A DNA stretch of 64,000 nt, from the NCBI RefSeq assembly GCF_020524495.1, contig NZ_JAIVLB010000019.1, positions 1-64,000 of the forward strand, written 5' to 3'. Of the stretch, positions 11,314 through 19,964 are shown one piece after another; the first letter of the stretch is position 1, and every line of letters starts with the position of its first letter. Under the pieces are notes generated by a model, which did not search any database, was not told where the DNA came from, and worked only from the letters and a program-made list of their open reading frames with translations. Source of the DNA: Bacillus stratosphericus. GTDB lineage: Bacteria; Bacillota; Bacilli; Bacillales; Bacillaceae. The position numbers and the translations under genes were made by a program.

Positions 11314-11602
11314 CAATCATTTCATGAAGATATGGAACTGAGTGAAAGGCATAGCCTTTTTGTACGATCTCACCCTTTTTAAACAGAAGATAGCAAGGTA
11401 CACTTTCGATCTCAAATGCTTTCGCAAAACTTGGTGAATAGTTTAAATTGTTCTCGTAAAATGGAACATTCGGCTGCATCGCGTCTACTACTGACAGCAT
11501 TTTCTTTGCCAGTTGGCATGTTCCGCAAAATGGTGTATATAAGTACAAAAGAAATAAATCGTCCTCTATTTCCTTGAATGCATGCTCTTTAATCTCTTTC
11601 AT
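11300..11602 (-). CDS. yusE: Thioredoxin-like protein YusE
   Basis: 100 residues, thioredoxin fold with the redox motif CGTC (Cys26-Cys29) in LLYLYTPFCGTCQLAKK and the cis-Pro region ESVPCYLLF. No signal peptide, so cytosolic. The CGTC dipeptide differs from the CGPC of general thioredoxins, suggesting a specific redox partner. It starts 13 bp after the end of yusF and probably shares its transcript. Confidence 0.92.
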   Translation of the reverse strand: MKEIKEHAFKEIEDDLFLLYLYTPFCGTCQLAKKMLSVVDAMQPNVPFYENNLNYSPSFAKAFEIESVPCYLLFKKGEIVQKGYAFHSVPYLHEMIETAK

Positions 11603-11614
11603 ATACGTCCAACC

Positions 11615-11959
11615 TCATAAATATTTGGAATGAACATCAATGTTTGCAGCTAATAGGATAGATGCAATGTGGGCTGACGGTGAAGCGGCCACTTCGCGGT
11701 ACGTTCTGTCGACAAAAAGATGAAGTGCTTCAGGGAATTCTTTTCGAAATTGCTTCCGCAGTTTGTCCCCAGCATCGTCACTGTCTGCTAATATGTAAAC
11801 GTCTTTCCCTAATAAATCGTCCACAAGCTGATCCAGCTTGGATGTACTGATGGTGCCATTGGTGCAAATGATGGTAACAGGTTCACTTATGACTTCTTTT
11901 AGCTTTTGTTTGTCCGATTTACCTTCTACTATGATGACCTTTTCTATCTCGACATTCAT
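11615..11959 (-). CDS. yusF: Toprim domain protein YusF
   Basis: 114 residues consisting almost wholly of a small Toprim domain: VIIVEGKSDKQKL supplies the catalytic Glu and ILADSDDAGDKLR the DxD. Single-domain Toprim proteins resemble the ribonuclease M5 and OLD nuclease core; the substrate is unknown. An ATG preceded by GGGTGATCG is used; an in-frame GTG 11 codons upstream is possible. Lies between yusG and yusE as in B. subtilis. Confidence 0.85.
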   Translation of the reverse strand: MNVEIEKVIIVEGKSDKQKLKEVISEPVTIICTNGTISTSKLDQLVDDLLGKDVYILADSDDAGDKLRKQFRKEFPEALHLFVDRTYREVAASPSAHIASILLAANIDVHSKYL

Positions 11960-12050
11960 CACGATCACCCGGCCCTTTTGACGTTGATTCACTTCTTCCT
12001 TAGATTACAATCTTTCATTCAGGTTGTAAAGATTGGGCACTTGGTCACTA

Positions 12051-12081
12051 AAAAGACTGCAGCATGTACTCACTGCAGCCT
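12051..12081 (-). terminator. Terminator after yusG
   Basis: GGCTGCAG / CTGCAGTC hairpin followed by TTTTT on the minus strand, ten bases beyond the yusG stop. Confidence 0.8.
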
Positions 12082-12090
12082 AACCTGTGA

Positions 12091-12327
12091 TTAGCACCAG
12101 CCATTTTCATCGTCACAGTCTACATATTTTTCAGTTCCATGGGTCAATGTATCGGACAGACGATAAAAGCGATTTTGATCATAGGAATAACCCGATTTTA
12201 ACTCATATTGATTTTCACTAATCATCGTGCCAATCTCTTCATTTAGATAGTAAAGCATCATGCCACCTTCTTTGAATCGCCCAGTGACATGCTCTGTTAT
12301 ATCCACCTGTTCTTTTTGAAAGGACAA
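12091..12327 (-). CDS. yusG: Conserved small protein YusG (DUF2553)
   Basis: 78 residues from TTG. The family ends in a conserved KYVDCDDENGWC, seen here; function unknown. The TTG is preceded at six bases by GGGGGGTG, and the N-terminus MSFQKEQVDITEHVTGRF aligns with the B. subtilis protein as I remember it. The start codon and ribosome site sit in the 3' arm of a hairpin (12326-12363) between gcvH and yusG. Upstream in-frame GTG and ATG-like starts lie inside that hairpin. Confidence 0.8.
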   Translation of the reverse strand: MSFQKEQVDITEHVTGRFKEGGMMLYYLNEEIGTMISENQYELKSGYSYDQNRFYRLSDTLTHGTEKYVDCDDENGWC

Positions 12328-12363
12328 ATTGGACACCCCCCATAAAGGTAGAGTGTCCAATTT
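12326..12363 (-). promoter_or_regulatory. Hairpin between gcvH and yusG covering the yusG start
   Basis: AAATTGGACAC (minus-strand 5' arm) pairs perfectly over 11 bp with GTGTCCAATTT. The minus-strand loop ends in GGGGG that forms the yusG ribosome site. There is no proper U-run after it, so it is a weak terminator at best and may control yusG translation. Confidence 0.6.
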
Positions 12364-12371
12364 CACAAAAA

Positions 12372-12755
12372 TTAGTCTTCTTTTGTCATTGCTTCATATT
12401 GCTCAGCTGTCATTAAGCTCTCGATTTCAGATGCATCAGCTGGTTCAACAACAATCATCCATGCTTGTTCGTATGGAGAGTCGTTTACGAATTCTGGGCT
12501 GTCATCTAGTTGATCGTTTACTTCGACGATTGTGCCGTTGATCGGTGCGTATAGTTCAGAAACAGTTTTCACTGATTCTACACTTCCGAAAGGCTCGTCC
12601 GCTGTGATTTTGTCTCCTACTTCAGGAAGCTCAACGAAAACGATATCGCCTAGCTCAGATTGAGCGAAATGCGTAATACCGATACGAACCTTATCTCCTT
12701 CTACCTTGACCCATTCATGTTCTTCTGAATAACGTAAATCTTTTGGTGTGCTCAT
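12372..12755 (-). CDS. gcvH: Glycine cleavage system H protein
   Basis: 127 residues. GcvH carries lipoyl-bound aminomethyl groups between the P, T and L proteins of glycine cleavage, and in Bacillus it is also the entry point for lipoate to other enzymes. The lipoylated residue is Lys63 in [13 protein letters not shown]. The hybrid fold signatures [16 protein letters not shown] and [12 protein letters not shown]-type sequence are present. The other gcv genes are not nearby, as in B. subtilis. ATG preceded by GGAGGG. Confidence 0.96.
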   Translation of the reverse strand: MSTPKDLRYSEEHEWVKVEGDKVRIGITHFAQSELGDIVFVELPEVGDKITADEPFGSVESVKTVSELYAPINGTIVEVNDQLDDSPEFVNDSPYEQAWMIVVEPADASEIESLMTAEQYEAMTKED

Positions 12756-12820
12756 TCAATACCCTCCAGTCTATTGTTTCCGCCTATATTGAAGATACCA
12801 CAATCTGAATGAAAGTTACA

Positions 12821-13180
12821 TCATTTCCAGACGCTTTTAAATGTATCTTCATTAAATCCAACTGTTACTCGTTTACCTTCTGTTGTAATCGGACGCTTAA
12901 TCAGCATTCCGTTAGACGCAAGTAATTCTAGCTGCTCGTCCTCTGACATTGCAGGAAGTTTATCTTTCAGCTGTAACTCTCGGTAAGTTTGTCCGCTTGT
13001 GTTAAAGAATTTCTTCAACTCTAAACCGCTTTTTTCGTAAAGTACTTTTAGTGTTTCTTTATCAGGCGTCTCTTCGACGATATGTATGCTGTTGATGTCT
13101 TTATTGTGTTCTTCAAGCCACTTTTTTGCTTTTCGGCATGTACCACAAGTTGGGTATTCGTAAAAATCTAAAGCCACCAT
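12821..13180 (-). CDS. yusI: ArsC/Spx-family protein YusI
   Basis: 119 residues, thioredoxin-like ArsC/Spx fold. PTCGTCRKAKKWL near the N-terminus has Cys12 and Cys15; the conserved LIKRPITTEGKRVTVGFNEDTF tail matches the ArsC-like reductase group more than the transcriptional Spx proteins. Substrate unknown, arsenate reductase activity not established. The ATG has AGGAGG five bases upstream; a start 12 codons earlier is less likely. Confidence 0.9.
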   Translation of the reverse strand: MVALDFYEYPTCGTCRKAKKWLEEHNKDINSIHIVEETPDKETLKVLYEKSGLELKKFFNTSGQTYRELQLKDKLPAMSEDEQLELLASNGMLIKRPITTEGKRVTVGFNEDTFKSVWK

Positions 13181-13251
13181 TATCACCTCCTGCAAATTGT
13201 GACAACATTTTATCACAAAATATTTTAAAAACCTAAATGTATGCTTACAAA

Positions 13252-13277
13252 AAGGTGCGGAGTTGTATCCGCACCTT
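13252..13277 (-). terminator. Terminator of the fadNAE operon
   Basis: AAGGTGCGGA / TCCGCACCTT perfect stem followed by TTTTGT on the minus strand, ten bases beyond fadE. Confidence 0.85.
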
Positions 13278-13288
13278 CAAATCGTTTT

Positions 13289-15070
13289 TTATACGAAATA
13301 TTTCTCTGCTTCAAAGATACGTTTAGCCACCTCACGCTTTTTGGCGATGACATTGATCGGGGTGAATCTTGTCAGCTTGCGAAGAGCTGACAGGCTCATG
13401 CGGAGTGAATCCCCTTCCTCCATGGCGATCAAGGATTCTTTTGCATTTGCTTCAATCTTTAAAAAGGCTTCCTGTGTAAAAATTTGTGTGTAGGCTAGCT
13501 TTTGAGCGTTCTTTTCTGAACCTGATGTAGCGATTGCCTTTTCTGTACGTAAGATCGCTGATTCAGCAGCAAACATTTCATTCACGATATCCGCTATATT
13601 CACAAGTATTTCTTGCTCCTTTTCTAGCGCTTTCCCGTACTTCATCGTTGCCATACCTGCCACCATCAAGGCAATCTTTTTCGCATGGACGAGCAAATAT
13701 TTTTCTTGATCGAGCGGCTGATCACCCGGCTCTTCCGGCATCATCATCATGAGCTCTTCCTGCAAGGTTTGAGCTTTTTGAAGAAGAGGAAGCTCCCCTT
13801 TCATCGCTTTCTTCAAGAATGTGCCTGGCACAAGCAAACGGTTGATTTCATTTGTTCCTTCAAAAATACGATTAATTCTTGAGTCACGATAGGCTCTTTC
13901 GACCTCGTATTCTTGCATGAATCCATATCCACCGTGTATCTGCACTCCTTCATCCACAATATAATCTAATGTTTCGGAGCCAAGCACTTTACAGAGAGAG
14001 CATTCAATTGCATATTCAGCAATAGATTGCGCAATTTGTTTCCCATCCTTTTGCTCCTCTTCACTTAATAGACCCATCCGCTGTTCAAACAAGCCCACTG
14101 TGCGGTAAACAGCACTTTCCATGGCATACAGCTTTGCTGACATGTTGGCTGCTTTTTCACCAATTAAGCTAAATTGAGAAATAGGCGTTTTGAACTGCTT
14201 ACGCTGGTTGGCATATTCTGCTGATAATTGAATGACTCGTTTTGAAGCACCTATAGTGCCGACCGCCAGCTTGTAACGACCAATATTCAAAATGTTAAAG
14301 GCAATGACATGCCCTCTTCCGGCTTCACCAAGTAAATTCTCTTTCGGTACTTGGGCATCTTCCAGAATTAATGTTCTCGTCGATGATCCCTTAATACCCA
14401 TCTTTTTCTCCTCTGGTCCAGTTTTGACACCTGGAAAATCCTTTTCTACGATAAAAGCAGAGAAGTGTTCTCCGTCAATCTTAGCATAAACGACAAAGAC
14501 ATCTGCAAAAGCGGAGTTCGTGATCCACTGCTTTTCTCCATTAAGGACATAATGTGTTCCAGCTTCATTCAGTAAAGCAGTTGTTTTTGCCCCAAGTGCG
14601 TCAGACCCTGATCCTGGCTCTGTCAGTGCGTACGCCGCAATGGTTTCTCCAGAGGCGAGCCCAGGCAAGTACGTTTCCTTTTGTTCTTGATTTCCAAACA
14701 ACACAATTGGCAGAGAACCGATGCCAACATGGGCGCCATAGGAAAGAGAGAAGCTACCTGCCCTTGCGAATTTTTCAGTAATGATGGCTGAGCTAATCTT
14801 ATCTAACCCAAGTCCTCCGAATTCCTCTGGAACGTCAGCCCCAAGTAGTCCAAGCTCTCCAGCTTTTTTTAAGAGCCGAACAGAATGCTCGAATTCATGA
14901 TTTTCAATTTGTTCTATGTGCGGGACAACATCTTGTAAAATGTAATCCTCTGTTGTCTTCCCTATCATCTGATGCTCATCAGAGAAATCCTCCGGCGTAA
15001 AGATATGCTCATAATTCGTCTCATCAATTAAGAAACTGCCACCCTTTTTTACATCTTCCATTGCTTTCAT
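13289..15070 (-). CDS. fadE: Acyl-CoA dehydrogenase FadE
   Basis: 593 residues. FAD enzyme that introduces the alpha-beta double bond into acyl-CoA in the first step of beta-oxidation. Seen: AYALTEPGSGSDA and GEKQWITNSAFADVFVV of the middle beta domain; RKQFKTPISQF and IHGGYGFMQEYEVERAYRD of the C-terminal helical domain; and FEGTNEINR with the catalytic glutamate. A further ~170 residues follow, giving the long form typical of Bacillus FadE (YusJ). Third gene of fadN-fadA-fadE, 14 bp after fadA. Confidence 0.96.
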   Translation of the reverse strand: MKAMEDVKKGGSFLIDETNYEHIFTPEDFSDEHQMIGKTTEDYILQDVVPHIEQIENHEFEHSVRLLKKAGELGLLGADVPEEFGGLGLDKISSAIITEKFARAGSFSLSYGAHVGIGSLPIVLFGNQEQKETYLPGLASGETIAAYALTEPGSGSDALGAKTTALLNEAGTHYVLNGEKQWITNSAFADVFVVYAKIDGEHFSAFIVEKDFPGVKTGPEEKKMGIKGSSTRTLILEDAQVPKENLLGEAGRGHVIAFNILNIGRYKLAVGTIGASKRVIQLSAEYANQRKQFKTPISQFSLIGEKAANMSAKLYAMESAVYRTVGLFEQRMGLLSEEEQKDGKQIAQSIAEYAIECSLCKVLGSETLDYIVDEGVQIHGGYGFMQEYEVERAYRDSRINRIFEGTNEINRLLVPGTFLKKAMKGELPLLQKAQTLQEELMMMMPEEPGDQPLDQEKYLLVHAKKIALMVAGMATMKYGKALEKEQEILVNIADIVNEMFAAESAILRTEKAIATSGSEKNAQKLAYTQIFTQEAFLKIEANAKESLIAMEEGDSLRMSLSALRKLTRFTPINVIAKKREVAKRIFEAEKYFV

Positions 15071-15084
15071 CCTGAATTCCCCCT

Positions 15085-16260
15085 TTAGATCAATTCAAAA
15101 ATGCCTGCGGCTCCCATTCCTCCACCAATACACATCGTTACAATGCCAAATTGCTCGTTTCGTCGTTTCATTTCATGAATGAGTGACAGCGTTAGTTTCG
15201 TTCCTGTACAGCCTAACGGGTGTCCTAACGCAATCGCCCCTCCATTGACATTCACCTTCTCTTCATCTATCCCTAAATGGCGAATGACTTGTATGGCCTG
15301 AGAGGCAAAGGCTTCGTTTAATTCAAATAGCCCAATGTCCTTAAGCTCAAGTCCAGCGATTTTCAACGCACGCGGAATGGCTTCAACCGGACCAATTCCC
15401 ATGACCTCAGGTGGTACACCGCCAACAGCAAACGCTCTAAACTTAGCGAGCGGCTGAAGAGAAAGAGAGGACGCTTTTTCACGATCCATCATCATTACAC
15501 ACGCCGCACCATCACTTGTTTGTGAGGAGTTTCCTGCGGTCACTGTGCCTTTTGTTGAGAAAGCGGGACGTAAGGTTGAGAGGATTTCCTCTGTTGTGCC
15601 AGCTCTCACGCCTTCATCCTGTGAGAACGTAAATAGATGTTCTTCTAATTGATACTGCTCTCCTACCCGTGTTTCCGTCACATCAACAGGCACAATTTCA
15701 TCTGAAAATTTCCCTTCCTGTAATGCCTTTGCTGCCTTTTGATGACTTCTCACCGCAAAGGCATCTTGATCTTGCCGGGTAACCTGATACTTTTGTGCCA
15801 CTTGCTCCGCCGTGTGCCCCATGCTCATGTAGTATTCAGGCGCTTGCTCTGCCAAAAGTGCATTTGGGCGAATGGAATGTCCCATCATCGGCACCTGTGA
15901 CATAGATTCGACTCCTCCGGCTAAAACGGTTTCTGCTTGCCCCAGCATAATCCGTTCACCAGCGTAAGCGATAGACTGAAGACCGGACGAACAGTAGCGG
16001 TTAATGGTGATGGCAGGAACGGTATAAGGCAGCCCTGCTAATGCACCAATATTCCGGGCAACATTTAATCCTTGCTCTGCTTCTGGTGTTGCACACCCGA
16101 TAATTAGATCATCAATTTCCCCATCATAATCACCGGCACGCTTTAATGTTTCTTTCACACACAATGCGCCCATATCATCAGGTCGAACGGTTTTTAATGA
16201 TCCTTTTTTGGCCTTTCCTACTGGTGTTCTTGCGCCAGCTACAATGACTGCTTCTCTCAT
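15085..16260 (-). CDS. fadA: Acetyl-CoA C-acyltransferase (3-ketoacyl-CoA thiolase) FadA
   Basis: 391 residues, thiolase fold. Nucleophilic Cys90 lies in NRYCSSGLQS, His in GGAIALGHPLGCTG and the second Cys in MCIGGGMGAAG. It cleaves 3-ketoacyl-CoA to acetyl-CoA and a shortened acyl-CoA, the last step of each beta-oxidation round. Lies 12 bp after fadN and 14 bp before fadE in one operon. Confidence 0.97.
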   Translation of the reverse strand: MREAVIVAGARTPVGKAKKGSLKTVRPDDMGALCVKETLKRAGDYDGEIDDLIIGCATPEAEQGLNVARNIGALAGLPYTVPAITINRYCSSGLQSIAYAGERIMLGQAETVLAGGVESMSQVPMMGHSIRPNALLAEQAPEYYMSMGHTAEQVAQKYQVTRQDQDAFAVRSHQKAAKALQEGKFSDEIVPVDVTETRVGEQYQLEEHLFTFSQDEGVRAGTTEEILSTLRPAFSTKGTVTAGNSSQTSDGAACVMMMDREKASSLSLQPLAKFRAFAVGGVPPEVMGIGPVEAIPRALKIAGLELKDIGLFELNEAFASQAIQVIRHLGIDEEKVNVNGGAIALGHPLGCTGTKLTLSLIHEMKRRNEQFGIVTMCIGGGMGAAGIFELI

Positions 16261-16272
16261 TTTGACTCCCCC

Positions 16273-18660
16273 CTAGTTACGTAAAGGTTTTCCTTTGACG
16301 AGCATGTGCTGCATGCGTGCCTGTGATTTCACTTCTCCTACAAGACTTAAAAAGGCTTCTCTTTCAAGCTCTAATAAATATTGTTCATCCACCTCTGTAC
16401 CAAATGGCAGTTTTCCGCCAGAAATGACATAGGCCAATTTTTTTGCAATGGTCATGTCATGCTCTGAAATGTATCCAGACAGTCTCATATTTTCAGCAGC
16501 TAATATCATCGCTGCATAGCCTGTTTCCCCCATGACTGGCACCTTTTGCTTGAGCGGCGCACGATAGCCCGCTTCATCAAGAGAAAGAACCAGTTGTTTC
16601 GCATCATAGATTACATGATCACCGTTCATGCTCATCCGATCACTTGCACGTAGCATCTTCATATCACGAGCTTCTTCTGCTGATGTTGATACTTTGGCCA
16701 TGGCAATCGTTTCAAAGGTTTGCAGCGTGGCATCTTGTATAGCCGTCGCAGACGGCTTAGTCGCTCCTTGTAGGTGGCGAAGATATAATTCTTTGTTTCC
16801 TCCGCCGCCAGGAATCAATCCGACCCCCGCTTCAACAAGTCCCATGTACGTTTCACTGGACGCTTGTATAGCCGCTGCCGGCAGACAAAGCTCCGTCCCG
16901 CCTCCTAACGTCATACCAAACGGTGCAACAACGACTGGACGCTCACTATATTTCACCTTCATCATCGCCTGCTGGAATCGGCGAATCACAAAGTCAATTT
17001 CAAAGAAATTATCGTCCTGCGCTTCCATTAAAATCATGGCAAGGTTTGCGCCAACACAGAAGTTTTTCCCTTGGTTTCCGATGACAAGCCCTTTATAATT
17101 CTTTTCCGTTTCATCTACAGCACGATTGATCATATCAATGACATCTAGTCCAATCGCATTGCTCTTAGAATGGAATTCAAGCAAGGCGACATCATTACCG
17201 ATATCAATGAAGCTTGCACCTGTATTTTTGAAAATGACACCTTGTTTCTTTTTCAATCTGGCTAGAGAAATATTTTTCTCGTTTCCTTTCTTCTGTTCAT
17301 AAGCCCCATTCTGATAAAAGGCTCGCTCTCCTTCGGCATTCTCTTGATAGAATGTTTCATGTCCTTCTGACAACATATTTTGCACCCATGCTGGGATGCT
17401 GTGTCCTTCTGCTTCTATTCGACTGACGGCTTTTTTGACACCAATCGCATCCCATAACTCAAATGGACCATGCTGCCAACCAAATCCCCATTTCATTGCG
17501 TTATCGATGGACTCGATATCATCCGCAATTTCGTCTTTTAGATGAGCCGAATAAAGAAGCACAGGCGCCGTCATGTTCCAGAGCAATTGCCCTGCACGGC
17601 CATCTTGATAAATAAGTGCTTTTAATTTTGCTTTTGTCCCCTTTTGCTGCTTGGCAATCTCAATGCCTGGATCCTTCATCTTCGTCCGCTCTCCGTATGT
17701 GAGCGTCACCGGGTCCAGCTCTAAAATGGTCTTCCCATTTTTTTGATAAAAACCTTGTCCTGCCTTGCTCCCAATCCACCCTTTTTCGAGCATTCTCTCA
17801 ATAAACTCAGGCAGCTTGAAAATATCTTTCTCCTTTCCTTCTCCTTGTTCATATACGTTGCGGGCAACATGTGAAAACGTGTCGAGTCCTACGACATCAA
17901 GTGTACGGAAGGTAGCACTTTTCGGTCTGCCAATCAATGGACCTGTAACAGAATCAACTTCCCCGATTGTATATTTGTTCTCAAGCATTTCACGCACTGT
18001 GACAAGAAGTCCATAAGTACCAATACGGTTGGCAATAAAGTTCGGCGTATCTTTCGCTTCAACAACGCCCTTCCCGAGTACTTCCTCACCAAACGTTTTC
18101 ATAAATGTAAGTACTTCTGGATCTGTTTCTTGAATAGGAATCATTTCTAAGAGCTTTAAATATCGAGCTGGGTTAAAAAAATGAGTGCCTAGAAAGTGGC
18201 GCTTAAAATCATCTGATCGACCTTCTGCCATTTTTTCTACAGAAATACCAGATGTATTGCTTGATATGATACTGCCTTCTTTGCGGTACTCGTCGATGAG
18301 AGAGAATACGTGTTGTTTAATGCTGAGCTTTTCAGTAACGACTTCAATGATCCAGTCAGCATCCTGTAATAAGGAAAGGTGATCTGTGAGATTTCCGGGT
18401 GTGATGTATGATAAGTTTTTTGCTGAAGTAAGAGGTGCTGGCTTTTGCTTTAACAATTTTTTCATCGCTTCTTGACTTAATCTATTTCGAACAATAGGGT
18501 AATCAAGCGTTAGATTTTTTGCCGTTTCTTCCTTTGTCAGTTCATTTGGCACAATATCTAGCAATGTTACTGGTATTCCGATATTGGCTAGATGCGCAGC
18601 AATGCCTGAGCCCATGACACCTGAACCAATGACAGCCGCCTTTCGAATATGTTTGCCCAT
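16273..18660 (-). CDS. fadN: 3-hydroxyacyl-CoA dehydrogenase / enoyl-CoA hydratase FadN
   Basis: 795 residues. Bifunctional enzyme of beta-oxidation. The NAD-binding domain begins AAVIGSGVMGSGIAAHLAN, the dehydrogenase HFFNPARYLKLLEMIP motif and C-domain follow, and a crotonase-type domain lies at about residues 500-700 (LGGGTELCLPAAAI, AGVGLIPGGGGNKE). I use the ATG of MGKHIRKAAV, which has GGGGGA five bases upstream. The open frame extends 34 codons further but crosses the FadR-type operator, so that extension is untranslated. Confidence 0.96.
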   Translation of the reverse strand: MGKHIRKAAVIGSGVMGSGIAAHLANIGIPVTLLDIVPNELTKEETAKNLTLDYPIVRNRLSQEAMKKLLKQKPAPLTSAKNLSYITPGNLTDHLSLLQDADWIIEVVTEKLSIKQHVFSLIDEYRKEGSIISSNTSGISVEKMAEGRSDDFKRHFLGTHFFNPARYLKLLEMIPIQETDPEVLTFMKTFGEEVLGKGVVEAKDTPNFIANRIGTYGLLVTVREMLENKYTIGEVDSVTGPLIGRPKSATFRTLDVVGLDTFSHVARNVYEQGEGKEKDIFKLPEFIERMLEKGWIGSKAGQGFYQKNGKTILELDPVTLTYGERTKMKDPGIEIAKQQKGTKAKLKALIYQDGRAGQLLWNMTAPVLLYSAHLKDEIADDIESIDNAMKWGFGWQHGPFELWDAIGVKKAVSRIEAEGHSIPAWVQNMLSEGHETFYQENAEGERAFYQNGAYEQKKGNEKNISLARLKKKQGVIFKNTGASFIDIGNDVALLEFHSKSNAIGLDVIDMINRAVDETEKNYKGLVIGNQGKNFCVGANLAMILMEAQDDNFFEIDFVIRRFQQAMMKVKYSERPVVVAPFGMTLGGGTELCLPAAAIQASSETYMGLVEAGVGLIPGGGGNKELYLRHLQGATKPSATAIQDATLQTFETIAMAKVSTSAEEARDMKMLRASDRMSMNGDHVIYDAKQLVLSLDEAGYRAPLKQKVPVMGETGYAAMILAAENMRLSGYISEHDMTIAKKLAYVISGGKLPFGTEVDEQYLLELEREAFLSLVGEVKSQARMQHMLVKGKPLRN

Positions 18661-18680
18661 AAATATCCCCCTAAACTTTT

Positions 18681-18698
18681 TGAATGAACAGTCATTCA
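18681..18698. promoter_or_regulatory. FadR-type operator of fadNAE
   Basis: TGAATGAACAGTCATTCA is a TGAATGA-N4-TCATTCA inverted repeat matching the B. subtilis FadR consensus as I recall it. FadR is a TetR-family repressor released by long-chain acyl-CoA. The site is about 20 bases before the fadN start. Confidence 0.9.
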
Positions 18699-18858
18699 TT
18701 TTTTGTCCAAAAAAAAACAATGCCTCTTTCTTTATCTTAAAAGATTTTCCGAAACAGTTCAATAGCAGATTTCAAAAATTTACACATCTCATGGGTCTGA
18801 CTTTGCAGCGTATGAATTAAAAACGAGAGGGCATTGTAAGAATGGAGGTGATATCCAC

Positions 18859-18996
18859 ATGTCTCGTTTGAAGAAAAACCCATCTAAAGCAGGCGTAAGT
18901 GCTGCAAGTGTCAAAGGAAACGCAGGTCCATCACAGGAAGCAGACCTAGGAGGGAAAAAGACCAGTCAAAATCAGCAATATAAAAAGAATCAGTAA
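18859..18996 (+). CDS. yuzL: Small basic protein, YuzL family
   Basis: 45 residues (MSRLKKNPSKAGVSAA start), low-complexity and rich in Ser, Gly, Lys and Gln, resembling tiny spore-associated proteins. GGAGGTGAT lies eight bases before the ATG. First of three small plus-strand genes followed by one terminator. Function unknown. Confidence 0.8.
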   Translation: MSRLKKNPSKAGVSAASVKGNAGPSQEADLGGKKTSQNQQYKKNQ

Positions 18997-19025
18997 GGAA
19001 ACAAAATCGTAAGGAGGAATACATC

Positions 19026-19274
19026 TTGAACAACCAGCAAATGAATATGCCCCCACAGGTGATTTCAGTGAAGGATTCCTTATACTTAGTGGATATGCTA
19101 AACTGGAATTTGATCGCCATGAAAAAGGCGCACTTTATGGCCGAGCATTGCAAGGACGAAACATTGAAGCAAGAATTGAATCAGGTTGGCCAAATGCACC
19201 ATCAGCATTACACACAAATTCTTCAGCATTTAGGCAGCTCAGGGCAAGGCCAGTCTACTGGCTTTATGCAATAG
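19026..19274 (+). CDS. Small ferritin-like helical protein, coat-associated
   Basis: 82 residues from TTG with AAGGAGG upstream. Two helices with regularly placed His residues (MKKAHFMAEHC, HHQHYTQILQHL) resemble the antiparallel pair found in CotF-type spore proteins. It precedes the Coat F-domain gene by 12 bp and probably works with it. Function unknown. Confidence 0.75.
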   Translation: MNNQQMNMPPQVISVKDSLYLVDMLNWNLIAMKKAHFMAEHCKDETLKQELNQVGQMHHQHYTQILQHLGSSGQGQSTGFMQ

Positions 19275-19286
19275 GAGGAAAAGGAC

Positions 19287-19634
19287 ATGGAACAGCAAAA
19301 CCAACAAAAAATCGGGAATCCACAGACCCCGGTTCCAACGACAACAAACATGAATGATCGTGATTTTATCACAGATCTACTGTCGACTGAAAAATATATG
19401 ACAAACGGATATAACACAGCGCTTAATGAATTCAGTCACGAATCTCTTTACCAGGATATTCAGCGAATTGCGCTGGAAACACAGAAAACACAAAGACATT
19501 TATATGATGTCATGTTCAAATATGGTTGGTACTCTGTTGAAGCGGCTGAGCAGCAAAAGCTCCAGCAGGCACACCAGAAATTCCAGCAAACGCTGACAGA
19601 TCAATCTCCATACGGATCATCACACATGTCATAA
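19287..19634 (+). CDS. yusN: Coat F domain protein YusN
   Basis: 115 residues. The Coat F helical core reads FITDLLSTEKYMTNGYNTAL and QRIALETQKTQRHLYDVMFKYGWY, followed by a Gln-rich tail. Such proteins join the Bacillus spore coat. AGGAGGAAAAGGAC precedes the ATG. Position downstream of fadN matches B. subtilis yusN. A terminator at 19637-19668 closes the unit. Confidence 0.85.
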   Translation: MEQQNQQKIGNPQTPVPTTTNMNDRDFITDLLSTEKYMTNGYNTALNEFSHESLYQDIQRIALETQKTQRHLYDVMFKYGWYSVEAAEQQKLQQAHQKFQQTLTDQSPYGSSHMS

Positions 19635-19636
19635 AG

Positions 19637-19668
19637 AAAAACTGCCAGCATCATACTGGCAGTTTTTT
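19637..19668. terminator. Terminator after yusN
   Basis: AAAACTGCCAG / CTGGCAGTTTT hairpin with T-run on both sides; can serve the plus-strand yusN unit and the decayed minus-strand gene. Confidence 0.85.
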
Positions 19669-19915
19669 AGCGGTCTTTATTGTCTCGATGAGCTTCATTC
19701 AGCGTTTTGATCCGCTGTATGGTTTCTTGATCTCTTCTTATGCCTCTGGATACGTGTCGTTAAAATACCTGGCTAAATGCGGCATGCTTTTGGCAAATAT
19801 GAGAATAGATGACCCACTGCACTGCTTCACATCTTTTTTGAGCGCCTCGGTTGTTTCCCCAGCAAACCCTCAAGCTCTTCATCTAGTTCGGGGATCTTCC
19901 GTCTCCCTTTTTAAG
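19667..19915 (-). pseudogene. Frameshifted yusU-like gene (DUF2573)
   Basis: Pieces of one small protein lie in different minus-strand frames: PELDEELEGLLGK, then ALKKDVKQ, WVIYSHI and AKSMPHLARYFNDTYPEA in two frames, then QETIQRIKTLNEAHRDNKDR before the stop. Together they resemble the YusU/DUF2573 family as I remember it, which precedes yusV in B. subtilis. At least two frameshifts and the lack of an ATG mark it as a pseudogene. The family assignment is by memory. Confidence 0.6.
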
Positions 19916-19964
19916 AAAAAAGCCTGACTCTGTGAGTGACAGATGTCAGGCTTTTGACATACAA

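Noticed and set aside
13289-18660. Several long plus-strand frames opposite fadE, fadA and fadN
   Set aside because: No ribosome sites and compositions explained by the conserved enzymes on the minus strand.
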